A stretch of DNA of 64,000 nt, taken from positions 310,001 to 374,000 of the forward strand of contig NZ_PJRS01000022.1 of assembly GCF_002858925.1 (NCBI RefSeq), in the 5' to 3' direction. Below the pieces are notes generated by a model that did not search any database, was not told the DNA's origin, and was given only the letters and a program-made list of their open reading frames with translations. Position numbers and translations under genes: made by a program. Every line of letters starts with the position of its first letter. The stretch's first letter is position 1. Positions 17,222-24,743 of this stretch are shown here, piece after piece. This DNA comes from Caulobacter zeae. Lineage in GTDB: Bacteria; Pseudomonadota; Alphaproteobacteria; Caulobacterales; Caulobacteraceae.

Positions 17222-18370
17222 TCACCCCTCCAACCCCGCCAGCCGCCTGCGCTCCTCGTCAGTCAGGAAGCTCGCCGCCTCCAGCCGCGCCCACAGGGCG
17301 TCGCGTTCAGCCGACAGGGCCGGCACGGCGTCGAGATCGCAGCCGACCCGCGCGCCGGGGAACTTCGGCGCCAGCCAGGCGGTGATCGCCCGCGCCGCCC
17401 GCTCGGCCAGCGGAACCACCGTGTGGCGCCAGAACGCGCCGTTGGCCTCGCGATAGTTGGCGTAGGTATTGTCGCCCGGGATCCCCAGGAGCTGCGGCGG
17501 AACCCCGAAGGCCAGGGCGATCTCGCGCGCCGCCGCATGCTTGCCCTCGACGAAGTCCAGGTCGGCCGGGGTCAGCGACATCGGCTTCCACTCCAGCCCG
17601 CCTTCCAGCAGCAGCGGCCGGCCGGCGTTGTCGGCCCCGGCGTGGGCGCCCGCCAGCTCGGCCTTCAGCCGCTCGAACTGCTCCTCGCTCAAGCGGTCCC
17701 CGTCGCGCCCGCCATAAACGAGCGCCCCCGACGGCCGGGCGGCGTTGTCGAGCAAGCCCTTGTTCCACGCCCCCGAGGCGTTGTGCACGTCGATGGCGAA
17801 GGCGGCGGCTTCGAGCGGCGAGGCCCCGTAATGGTCGCTCGTCGGGTTGAACAGCTTCAGGTGCAGCACCGGCAGCCAGCCGTCGCCGTCACGCCCGATC
17901 CGCGCCGTCCGCCCGCCGGCCTGGTAGTCGTAAGCCGCCGGCCAGCCGCGCGGTCCGGGAACCACCGCCATCCGGTCGGGCCGCAGGGCGTAGAGCTCGC
18001 TGGGTCCCTCCCCGGCGGCTTCCCCAGAGGCTTCCAGGTAGCCGTTCCCGGCCACCTGCAAGTGGCCGAAGAACGCCTCCATCAGGTCAGGCCCGCCCTG
18101 CTCGGGATTGGGCGCGGCCAGCAGGCCCGCCAGCGGATGGTCGTCCGCCCGCCTGCCGCCATGAAACACCGCCAGCGGCACGGCGGCCGCGGCTTCCGCG
18201 ATCATCCGCACGCAGCGATAGGCCACCGGGTTCTTGGCGAAGCCCTCGCTCGCCAGCGCCCCATAGTCCCGCGGCGTCCACTGCGGCCGCCCGCCGCTGG
18301 TCAGGGCGACCAGCCTGGCGGCCCGCGAATCCTTGATTTCCGGCACGCGCCGGCGCGCGAAAAGGGCCAT
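17222..18370 (-). CDS. GTA portal protein, HK97 family (gp3-like)
   Basis: 382 residues of the phage portal family (TIGR01537 type), the dodecameric ring through which DNA is packaged. Family features: NPVAYRCVRMIAEAAAAVPL, the HPLAGLLAAPNPEQGG block, GNGYLEA, ELYALRPDRM, LHLKLFNPTSDHYGASPLEAA and the late FGVPPQLLGIPGDNTYANYREA, all diagnostic. The ATG at 18370 keeps the usual N-terminus; the region upstream is a repeat. It is separated from the terminase by a plus-strand DUF559 gene. Confidence 0.94.
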   Translation of the reverse strand: MALFARRRVPEIKDSRAARLVALTSGGRPQWTPRDYGALASEGFAKNPVAYRCVRMIAEAAAAVPLAVFHGGRRADDHPLAGLLAAPNPEQGGPDLMEAFFGHLQVAGNGYLEASGEAAGEGPSELYALRPDRMAVVPGPRGWPAAYDYQAGGRTARIGRDGDGWLPVLHLKLFNPTSDHYGASPLEAAAFAIDVHNASGAWNKGLLDNAARPSGALVYGGRDGDRLSEEQFERLKAELAGAHAGADNAGRPLLLEGGLEWKPMSLTPADLDFVEGKHAAAREIALAFGVPPQLLGIPGDNTYANYREANGAFWRHTVVPLAERAARAITAWLAPKFPGARVGCDLDAVPALSAERDALWARLEAASFLTDEERRRLAGLEG

Positions 18371-18409
18371 GGCCGCTCCCGTGAAGGTTGAGAACAAAGA
18401 AAGAACAAG

Positions 18410-18457
18410 ACCCTCCCCCTGAAGGGGGAGGTGTCGGCGAAGCCGACGGAGGGGACC
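18410..18457. repeat. Half unit of the palindromic repeat
   Basis: CCCTCCCCCTGAAGGGGGAG followed by GTGTCGGCGAAGCCGACGGAGGGG. It precedes the DUF559 gene, and its last part supplies the GGAGGGG that can act as that gene's ribosome site. Confidence 0.8.
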
Positions 18458-18460
18458 CCG

Positions 18461-18901
18461 GTGGACGCGCCCAAGCGCACCCGTCAAAATGCCAAGGCCC
18501 TTCGACGCACCATGAGCCTGCCGGAGGTCCTGCTATGGATCGGCCTCAAGGCGCGTCGCCTCGAAGGCCTGCACTTTCGCAAGCGGCATCCCGTCGGACC
18601 CTACGTGCTCGATTTCTACTGCGACACGCTAAAGCTGGCGGTCGAGGTCGACGGCTGCGCCCACGACACCGAGGATCGGCCCTACCGCGACGCCAAACGA
18701 GACGCCTGGTTCTCGGCGCGCGGCATACGCACGCTTCGTATTCCCGCCATAGAGGTCCTGGCCTCGGTCGATGACGCCCTCGCCACGATCCTCGCCTGCG
18801 CAGACCCCCTCCGGCCCTCCGGGCCACCTCCCCCAAAGGGGGAGGATCTTGCGCGCCAAGAAGATGCTCCCCCTCTGGGGGAGCTGTCGCGGAGCGACTG
18901 A
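18461..18901 (+). CDS. DUF559 domain protein (Vsr-like endonuclease fold)
   Basis: 146 residues. The DUF559 domain spans about 8-115: RQNAKALRRTMSLPEVLLW, LKARRLEGLHFRKRHPVGPY, VLDFYCDTLKLAVEVDG with the Asp and Glu expected of a restriction-like endonuclease fold, and RDAWFSARGIRTLRIP. The function of the family is unproven, although relatedness to very-short-patch repair nucleases is generally accepted. The GTG at 18461 follows GGAGGGG. The last ~29 residues (from about PSGPPPPKGEDL) are encoded by the palindromic repeat, so the natural C-terminus has been extended or replaced by the repeat. It is plus-stranded between the GTA portal and terminase genes. Confidence 0.85.
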   Translation: MDAPKRTRQNAKALRRTMSLPEVLLWIGLKARRLEGLHFRKRHPVGPYVLDFYCDTLKLAVEVDGCAHDTEDRPYRDAKRDAWFSARGIRTLRIPAIEVLASVDDALATILACADPLRPSGPPPPKGEDLARQEDAPPLGELSRSD

Positions 18902-18920
18902 GGGGGTCGCCCGAAGGGCG
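18802..18920. repeat. CTCCCCCTCTGGGGGAG repeat unit, inverted, overlapping DUF559
   Basis: The unit of 14944-15056 in reverse orientation: GACCCCCTCCGGCCCTCCGG, CACCTCCCCCAAAGGGGGAG, GCTCCCCCTCTGGGGGAGCT and GCGGAGCGACTGAGGGGGTC. Its first 100 bases are read as the end of the DUF559 coding region, an uncommon coding use of an intergenic repeat. Confidence 0.9.
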
Positions 18921-18921
18921 C

Positions 18922-20136
18922 TCACACCACCCTAAGCCGCGGCGCCTTCCCCCCGCCCAGCATCAGCTCGCTCAGCGCCCAGACCAGCGCGTCCGCCCGG
19001 TCGGGACTGTGCCCAAGGTCCCCCTCGCCGAGGCCCATCAGCTCCTCCTCCAGCGCCGGAAACGCCCCGCAGTGCACAACCCGGCCCTGCTCGTACAAAG
19101 CCGCCACCGGCTCGGCCCGGGCCCGCTTGCCCACCGAGGCCCGCACCAGCTTGATCGGGCACGGCGGCGCGGCCTGGGCCAGGACGGTGCGCACCATGTC
19201 GCCGCCTTGGTTGGCCTCGGCCACCAGCGCGTCGGCGTCGAAATCCACGGCCGCGGCGACCGCCAGCCTGGCCCAGCCGTTGGGCGACAGGCCCCGCATG
19301 GTGCGGTCGGCCAGCACATAGGCGCGGCCGTCGCGGCGGCCGGCGACCACCACGCCGCAGGCGTCGCCGCGCGCCGTGGCCGGCGGATCGACCGCCACCA
19401 CCACCCGGTCGAATTTCGCCGGCGGCGCGCCTCGACAGCGCGCCAGGTCTTCCGCCCGGAACAGGCCGCCGTCGGTCTCGACGACGATCCCCTCCAGCTC
19501 CTGCGCCGCCAGCCGGGTGCCGCCGTAAAGGGCCTCCAGCGTGGCCAGGAACCGTGGCGCGAGGTTCCCAGCGTTGGCCGCCGTCCCCGCCCGCGTAGTG
19601 GCCACGCCCGGCTCGGACATCAGCACCTTCAGCGCCCGGGTCGGCCGCGGCGTGGTCGTGACGACCAGCCTGGGATCCTCGCCCAGCCGCAAGCCGAACC
19701 GCAGCATGGCCAGGGTCTCGGCGGCCTTGGGCCAGGCGCAGAACTCGTCGGCCCAGGCGGCATGGAACTGAGGCCCGCGCAGGCTGTCGGGATCTTCCGC
19801 CGAGAAGGCGTAGGCCGCGGCCCCATTGGGCCAGACCAGCCGCCGGCGAGAGCTTTCCCACCGCGGCCGGAAGGCCGGTCCGCTGGTCGCCCGCAGCCCC
19901 GAGGCCCCCTCGACCATCACCTCGCGCACGTCGTGCAGGGTGGGCCCCACCAGCGCCATGCGCGGTACGGTCAGCGCCATCTGCGCCAGCCACCGCGCCC
20001 CGGCGAAGGTCTTGCCCGATCCCCGCCCGCCCAGCAGCAGGAAGGTCGACCAGTCCTCGCCGGCCTCCAGCTCCTGATGCAGCAGCGGCTCAGCCAGAGC
20101 GACGCTGAGAAACCTCCGCTGCTGCTCCAATGTCAT
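18922..20136 (-). CDS. GTA large terminase subunit (gp2-like)
   Basis: About 404 residues. ATPase motor and nuclease that packages DNA. Walker A is LLLGGRGSGKTFAGA near residue 40; a Walker B-like segment is AAWADEFCAWPKA; LVVTTTPRPTRALK is the coupling region. The C-terminal nuclease contains FDRVVVAVDPPATARGDACG, then VLADRTMRGLSPNGWA, VAEANQGGDMV and LGHSPDRADALVWAL, all typical of GTA and Terminase_6 proteins. The ATG at 20136 lies within the end of the upstream gene and lacks a strong ribosome site; a longer form from 20256 is possible. Confidence 0.93.
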   Translation of the reverse strand: MTLEQQRRFLSVALAEPLLHQELEAGEDWSTFLLLGGRGSGKTFAGARWLAQMALTVPRMALVGPTLHDVREVMVEGASGLRATSGPAFRPRWESSRRRLVWPNGAAAYAFSAEDPDSLRGPQFHAAWADEFCAWPKAAETLAMLRFGLRLGEDPRLVVTTTPRPTRALKVLMSEPGVATTRAGTAANAGNLAPRFLATLEALYGGTRLAAQELEGIVVETDGGLFRAEDLARCRGAPPAKFDRVVVAVDPPATARGDACGVVVAGRRDGRAYVLADRTMRGLSPNGWARLAVAAAVDFDADALVAEANQGGDMVRTVLAQAAPPCPIKLVRASVGKRARAEPVAALYEQGRVVHCGAFPALEEELMGLGEGDLGHSPDRADALVWALSELMLGGGKAPRLRVV

Positions 20137-20518
20137 CGCGTCGATCGCCGCCGCCGTCCCCGTCGCGCCGCTTGCGCTCAAGGAGCTCCGCAAGCTTGGC
20201 GACCTTGGACTCAACTGCGGCTCGAAGCTCTTCGGGATCGGTAGGGATCTCGCCATGCATGTCGGCCTCGTCCTCTTCGCCGTCGTCCGCGGCGGGCTGT
20301 CTCGAAGCCGAGATCTTTTGCGAACGCAGCCTGGCGGCGTGCAGCATCTCCACCGGCCGCCCGACCAGGGCCGCCAGCTTGCTCGCCTCCATCCGCGCCT
20401 TGGGCGCCTCACCCTGCGCCTGGGTCAGCAGCTCCTTGGCCGCACCGTGATAAGTCTCCACGACCAGGTCGCGGATCTCGGTCAGCAGCGCGTCGATCTG
20501 TTCGCTTTTCTCGGCCAT
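20090..20518 (-). CDS. Probable GTA small terminase subunit (gp1-like)
   Basis: About 142 residues, acidic, with predicted helices: SEQIDALLTEIRDLVVETYH, KARMEASKLAALVGRPVEML, an acidic linker (DDGEEDEAD), and a coiled-coil end (ELRAAVESKVAKLAELLERK). Its position just before the large terminase and its helical, HTH-compatible N-terminal half fit a small terminase that selects DNA; sequence similarity cannot be shown here. Start: ATG at 20518 keeps the helical domain; an ATG at 20563 is also open and neither has a good ribosome site. The GTA promoter should lie upstream (20519-20645). Confidence 0.65.
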   Translation of the reverse strand: MAEKSEQIDALLTEIRDLVVETYHGAAKELLTQAQGEAPKARMEASKLAALVGRPVEMLHAARLRSQKISASRQPAADDGEEDEADMHGEIPTDPEELRAAVESKVAKLAELLERKRRDGDGGGDRRDDIGAAAEVSQRRSG

Positions 20519-20645
20519 GACAGAAGTGTACGGCGCCAGCGAGCGCGTCTGATCCAGCCCCATGAGAAAGTTGCAAGGGATTGATATAGCCGGATCTTTC
20601 TCCGCCTACGCCGAGGATAGACGCTGCTCTATCCCCGTCCGGGGC

Positions 20646-20780
20646 GTCCTTCTCCCCCTGCGGGAGAAGGTGGCGGCCGAAGGCCGCCGGATGAGGGGTC
20701 GAAAGGCCTCTCCGCAAAGTTCTGGGAGACCCCTCACCCGACCCGCTACGCGGGCCACCCCCTCCCGCAAGGGGAGAGGG
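20646..20780. repeat. Palindromic repeat pair between GTA and PBP genes
   Basis: CCTTCTCCCCCTGCGGGAGA, GGTGGCGGCCGAAGGCCGCC and GGATGAGGGGTCG on the left face ACCCCTCACCCGACCCGCTA, GCGGGCCACCCCCTCCCGCA and AGGGGAGAGG on the right. A relative of the other GC-rich units. The rest of the gap (20519-20645) holds the presumed GTA promoter, but no motif there is clear enough to name. Confidence 0.8.
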
Positions 20781-20784
20781 AAAT

Positions 20785-22938
20785 CTAGTAAGGCAGCTCG
20801 TCGGGCGGCGGGACCGGTCCGCGGCCGTCGTCGACCGGCGCGTCCGGGGCCGCCTCGCTCTCCAGCTCCGAGGCCGTGCGGGCGAACTCCGAGGCCAGGG
20901 TCTCGTAGAAGCCGTTGCGCGGGTCGGGCGAGGTGCGCGGGCCGGGGTCCGCCAGCAGCCACGGGAAGTCGCGGATCGCCAGGTTCTGGTGCGCGGCCAG
21001 CATGTAGCGCCGCCAGATGCTGGCCGGCATGTCGCCGCCGACCACCTTGTTCATCGGCTTGTCGTTGTCGTTGCCCACCCAGACGCCGGTGGCGAAGTCG
21101 GGGGTGAAGCCCACGAACCAGGCGTCGCGCCAGTTCTGGCTGGTGCCGGTCTTGCCCGCCGCCGGCCAGCCGAACGCCGCCCGCTTGGCCGTGCCCTGGT
21201 CGACCACCTTCTTCATCATCTTGACCATCATGCTGGCCTTGGCGATGTCGTATACCTGGGCCGGGGCCATCGGACCGCGGGCATAGATGGGCCGGCCGTC
21301 CTGGGCGGTGATGCTCTCGATGACGTAGGGCTCCACCCGCTGGCCGCCCAACTGGAAGACCTGGAAGCCCGAGGTCATCTGCAACAGGTTCACCTCATAG
21401 GCCCCCAGCGCCACCGACAGGTCGGGCCGCTCGGGCAGGCTGGTGATCCCGAACCGGCGAGCCAGGTTCCCCACCTGCGCGCCGCCGGCCTCCTGGGCCA
21501 GCTTGACGGCGATGGTGTTGGTGGAATTGACCAGGGCCTGCTCGACGGTCATCGGGCCGCGATAGTCGCCGCCGTAGTTCTCGGGCTTCCAGTCGCCGAA
21601 CTGCACCGGCCCGTCGACGCGAATGTCGCTGGGCAGCACGCCCTTCTCCAGGGCCGCCGCATAGACGAACGGCTTGAAGGTCGAGCCCGGCTGGCGCCTA
21701 GCCTGCACCGCGCGGTTGAAGGGGCTGGCGATGTAGTCCGTACCGCCCACCATCGCCCGGATCGCCCCGTCGGCCGACAGCGACAGCAGCGCGGCCTGGC
21801 TGGCGCCGGCGTGCTGGCCGCCCAGCGCGATGGCCTGGCGCACGATGTCGGCCCCGGCCTTTTGCAGCCGGGTGTCGATGGTCAGGCGGACGACGAGATC
21901 CGGCGCGTTCTGGCCGGCGATGCGGATGGCCTCGGTGGTGGCGTAGTCCAGCACCCAGCCGTAGTCGCCCTCGTCGCTGACCGCGTCGGGCGACAGTTTC
22001 GGCGTGTCGTCCAGGGCCGCGGCGTGCTCGGCCGCGGTGATCCAGCCCTCTTTTTCCATATTGGCCAGCACCAGGCGCGAGCGGGCCAGCGCCCCCTCCA
22101 TGTCGCGGGTCAGGGCCAGGCGCGACGGCGCCTTGGGCAGCGAGGCCAGGAGGGCGGCTTCCGACAGGGTCAGCCGGCTGGCGGGCTTGCCGAAATAGGT
22201 CTGGGCCGCGCCGTCGACGCCATAGGTGTTGGCCCCGAAGAACACCCGGTTGAGATAGAGCTCCAGCACCTCGTCCTTGGTCAGCACCTGCTCCAGGCGC
22301 CAGGCCATCAGCATTTCCTGGAGCTTGCGCTCGACCGTGCGGTCGGGGGTCAGGAACAGGCCCTTGGCCAGCTGCTGGGAGAGGGTCGAGGCGCCCTGCA
22401 CCGTGCGGCCGGCGCGCCAGTTCACCCAGGCCGCCCGGGCGATGCCGTAGAGGTCGATCGGGCCGTGCTTGTAGAAGCGCTTGTCCTCGGCGGCCAGGAA
22501 GGCCAGCGGTACGTAGCCGGGCACGGTCTTGACCGTCACCCGCTGGCCGTAGCGCGGCCCGCGCGTGGCGATCACCTGGCCGCTGCGGTCCTCGAACCGC
22601 ACGCCCGGCGCGCGGTTGACCGCGAACAGGGCCTCGCGCGACGGCAGGTCCGGCGTGTCCTTCAGGTACTTGAACCAGACATAGGCCCCCGCGCCGCCCA
22701 CGGCGAGGAAGCCCAGGATCACGCCGACCAGCAGGGTCAGCCACACCCAGCCCCAGCCGCCCTTCTTGCGCGGCGTCTTCAGGTCGGCGCGGAACGGCTC
22801 TTCGGGCGGACGCTGCGGCGGCCCCTTCGGCGGCTCCGGAGGCGGCGGCGGAACAGGCGCGAAACCGCCGCCCGCCGGCGGCGTCGGGCGCGCGGGCGGG
22901 TCGTCGAACCTGTAGGGCGGCAGCGTCCAGTCGTTCAC
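20785..22938 (-). CDS. Bifunctional class A penicillin-binding protein (PBP1A type)
   Basis: 717 residues. Makes peptidoglycan in the periplasm. Layout: Pro-rich cytosolic N-terminus (1-60), one membrane anchor (about 62-88, WGWVWLTLLVGVILGFLAVG), a GT51 glycosyltransferase domain with catalytic Glu151 in AAEDKRFYKHGPID and GASTLSQQLAKG, then a transpeptidase domain with Ser419 in QPGSTFKPF, the SxN motif in NSTNTIA and KTGTS. A short acidic, Pro-rich C-terminal tail follows. Caulobacter has several such enzymes (Pbp1A, PbpX, PbpY, PbpZ, PbpC); I cannot tell which this is. It diverges from the YcgN-type gene across 53 bases. Confidence 0.93.
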   Translation of the reverse strand: MNDWTLPPYRFDDPPARPTPPAGGGFAPVPPPPPEPPKGPPQRPPEEPFRADLKTPRKKGGWGWVWLTLLVGVILGFLAVGGAGAYVWFKYLKDTPDLPSREALFAVNRAPGVRFEDRSGQVIATRGPRYGQRVTVKTVPGYVPLAFLAAEDKRFYKHGPIDLYGIARAAWVNWRAGRTVQGASTLSQQLAKGLFLTPDRTVERKLQEMLMAWRLEQVLTKDEVLELYLNRVFFGANTYGVDGAAQTYFGKPASRLTLSEAALLASLPKAPSRLALTRDMEGALARSRLVLANMEKEGWITAAEHAAALDDTPKLSPDAVSDEGDYGWVLDYATTEAIRIAGQNAPDLVVRLTIDTRLQKAGADIVRQAIALGGQHAGASQAALLSLSADGAIRAMVGGTDYIASPFNRAVQARRQPGSTFKPFVYAAALEKGVLPSDIRVDGPVQFGDWKPENYGGDYRGPMTVEQALVNSTNTIAVKLAQEAGGAQVGNLARRFGITSLPERPDLSVALGAYEVNLLQMTSGFQVFQLGGQRVEPYVIESITAQDGRPIYARGPMAPAQVYDIAKASMMVKMMKKVVDQGTAKRAAFGWPAAGKTGTSQNWRDAWFVGFTPDFATGVWVGNDNDKPMNKVVGGDMPASIWRRYMLAAHQNLAIRDFPWLLADPGPRTSPDPRNGFYETLASEFARTASELESEAAPDAPVDDGRGPVPPPDELPY

Positions 22939-22991
22939 GTGCGGTGTTGCGTCCAGTTGGTCTTCGGGCCGATTGGGTTTAGGACGCCCCG

Positions 22992-23480
22992 ATGATGGCG
23001 CGCAAACCTTTCTGGGAGACGAAATCCCTTCACCAGATGACCGTCCCCGAGTGGGAGAGTCTATGCGACGGCTGCGGCCTTTGCTGCCTGGTTCGCTTCG
23101 AAGACGAAGACACCGGCGAGGTGATCCCCACCCGCGTGCACTGCCAGCTGCTCGACGCCCATCTTTGCCGCTGCAGCGACTATGCCAACCGCCGCAAGAC
23201 CGTGCCCGACTGCATCAAGCTGACGCCGCACAACATCGAGGACCTGGAGTGGATGCCCCCCTCCTGCGCCTATCGCCGCCTGCACGAGGGCAAGACCCTG
23301 CCCCAGTGGCACCCGCTGATCACCGGCGACCCCGACAGCCCCCACAAGGCCGGCGTCTCGGTCCGCGACCAGACCATCAGCGAAGCCAGCCTCGACGATC
23401 CCGAAGACGCCATGGACTTCGTCGCCACCGACCTGATGGTCGACAAGGGCGACTGGCCCTACGAGCCGGAAGAGGACTGA
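22992..23480 (+). CDS. YcgN/UPF0260-family cysteine cluster protein
   Basis: 162 residues. Family of unknown function defined by a cysteine cluster that probably binds metal: CDGCGLCCLVRFED, then HCQLLDAHLCRCSDYANR, VPDCIKL and PPSCAYRRLHEGK. All the conserved cysteines of the family are present. The N-terminal KPFWETKSLHQMTVPEWESL is also a strong family match. No signal peptide, so cytosolic. A second ATG follows directly after the first. Followed by a repeat. Confidence 0.93.
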   Translation: MMARKPFWETKSLHQMTVPEWESLCDGCGLCCLVRFEDEDTGEVIPTRVHCQLLDAHLCRCSDYANRRKTVPDCIKLTPHNIEDLEWMPPSCAYRRLHEGKTLPQWHPLITGDPDSPHKAGVSVRDQTISEASLDDPEDAMDFVATDLMVDKGDWPYEPEED

Positions 23481-23483
23481 GGA

Positions 23484-23672
23484 CAGACCCCCTCAGTCGG
23501 CTTCGCCGATAGCTCCCCCACAGGGGGAGCATCTTGGCGCCAATAGATCCTCCCCCTCTGGGGGAGGTGGCCCGAAGGGCCGGAGGGGGGCGTTCTCAGC
23601 CATCGAGACGCCCGAAGGTCTCCCCCCGCCGATCGCTGCGCGATCGCCTCCCCCACAGGGGGAGGTTCCCTA
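23484..23672. repeat. Two tandem units of the palindromic repeat
   Basis: The first unit (23484-23596) matches that at 14944; the second (about 23610-23672) is a variant, CCCCCGCCGATCGCTGCGCG followed by CCTCCCCCACAGGGGGAGGT. The 220-base gap between genes contains only these. The same GCCGATCGCTGCGCGATCGC core occurs at 26526-26556. Confidence 0.85.
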
Positions 23673-23700
23673 GAGGCGGCCGTCGCGCTACCCCTGCCCC

Positions 23701-24417
23701 ATGCTCACCCGCCGGTCCCTCGCCCTGTCCGCCCTCGCCCTGCCGCTGGCCAACGCCGCCCGGGCGCAAGCTCCCGAGCCCTGGCGCAAGGCTGATCGTC
23801 TCTACACGGATGATTTTACCCGGGACCTCGCCGACTGGACCATCGAGGCCGAGCAGCCGGCCAAGGTCAGCGCCCGGAACGGGATCCTCGAGCTCGACGC
23901 CCCGGCCGGGATCACCGCCTGGTTCAAGCCGCGCCTGCAAGGGCCCGTGCTGATCGAGTACCAGGCCCTGGCCGTCTACGAGGGCGGCCGCAACGACCGG
24001 ATCAGCGACCTCAACGCCTTCTGGATGGCGACCGACGTCCGCAGCCCGGGCGACCTCTTCGCCAGCCCCCGCAGCGGCGCCTTCGCCGGCTACGACCTCC
24101 TGAAGACCTACTATGTGGGCCAGGGCGGCAACTACAATTCCAGCACCCGCCTGCGCCGCTATGTCGGCCGTCCCGGCGACCGGCCGATGCTGCCCCAGCA
24201 CGACCTCAAGGACGCCCGGGCCCTGCTCCAGCCCAACCGTTGGGTCCACGTCCAGCTCGTGGCCTATGGCGACTTGATCCAATACTGGGCCGACGGCCGC
24301 AAGCTGTTCGAACTGCGCGATCCTGACGCCTACACCGCCGGGTGGTTTGGCCTGCGCACCACGTGGAGCCGGCTGCGGTTCAAGGATTTCGCGGTGTGGA
24401 AACTGGCCGCCGCCTGA
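23701..24417 (+). CDS. Exported DUF6250-like beta-sandwich protein
   Basis: 238 residues with a Tat-like or Sec signal (MLTRRSLALSALALPLANA, cleavage near ARAQA-P). The mature protein resembles a DUF6250/LamG-like beta sandwich: YTDDFTRDLADWTIEAEQPA, LDAPAGITAWFKPRL, GPVLIEYQALAVYEGGRNDR, DLNAFWMATD and a late RLRFKDFAVWKL. Such domains occur beside or in polysaccharide-active enzymes, so binding or degradation of plant polysaccharide in the periplasm or outside is plausible but unproven. Flanked by repeats on both sides, so probably monocistronic. The signal has twin arginine but lacks a full Tat consensus. Confidence 0.75.
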   Translation: MLTRRSLALSALALPLANAARAQAPEPWRKADRLYTDDFTRDLADWTIEAEQPAKVSARNGILELDAPAGITAWFKPRLQGPVLIEYQALAVYEGGRNDRISDLNAFWMATDVRSPGDLFASPRSGAFAGYDLLKTYYVGQGGNYNSSTRLRRYVGRPGDRPMLPQHDLKDARALLQPNRWVHVQLVAYGDLIQYWADGRKLFELRDPDAYTAGWFGLRTTWSRLRFKDFAVWKLAAA

Positions 24418-24420
24418 AGA

Positions 24421-24628
24421 TCCTCCCCCTGAAGGGGGGGATTTATCGCCCTTGCCCCTCCCCCGCTTGCGGGGGAGGGGGACCACGAAGTGGTGAAGGG
24501 GGGCGAGACTGGGCTCGGCGCTCTGTCACTCGCCCCCTCCGTCACGCTGCGTATCCGCAGCTCCCTACACCTCCCCCGTTTCACGGGGGAGGTGTAGGGA
24601 GCTGTCGCGGAGCGACTGAGGGGGCCGG
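24421..24628. repeat. Cluster of palindromic repeat units
   Basis: Several short palindromes: CCTCCCCCTGAAGGGGGGGA, CCCTCCCCCGCTTGCGGGGG, GGACCACGAAGTGGTGAAGG, and a long one around CTCCCTACACCTCCCCCGTT / CACGGGGGAGGTGTAGGGAG (about 24560-24602) ending in CTGTCGCGGAGCGACTGAGG. The gap 24418-24743 is 326 bases; between 24629 and 24743 nothing recognisable is seen apart from a possible promoter for the acyltransferase gene. Confidence 0.85.
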
Positions 24629-24743
24629 CGCGGCGGTCGAAATCTCCCGAAATCTCGCCCCATCCCCGTGACGACTCAAGGTTGATCGGCCACCATCCTC
24701 CCCGGCCGCCGCCATCGCCTTCCCGGCGGCCTTCAGGACAGTC

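Noticed and set aside
14944..18920. Repeated short palindromes resembling a CRISPR array
   Set aside because: Units are spread between genes, are nested hairpins, and have no regular unique spacers or cas genes.
4291..20518. An active temperate prophage
   Set aside because: No integrase, repressor, replication, lysis or attachment-site duplication was found in the window; the gene set and order match a gene transfer agent better. Remote genes outside the window are not excluded.
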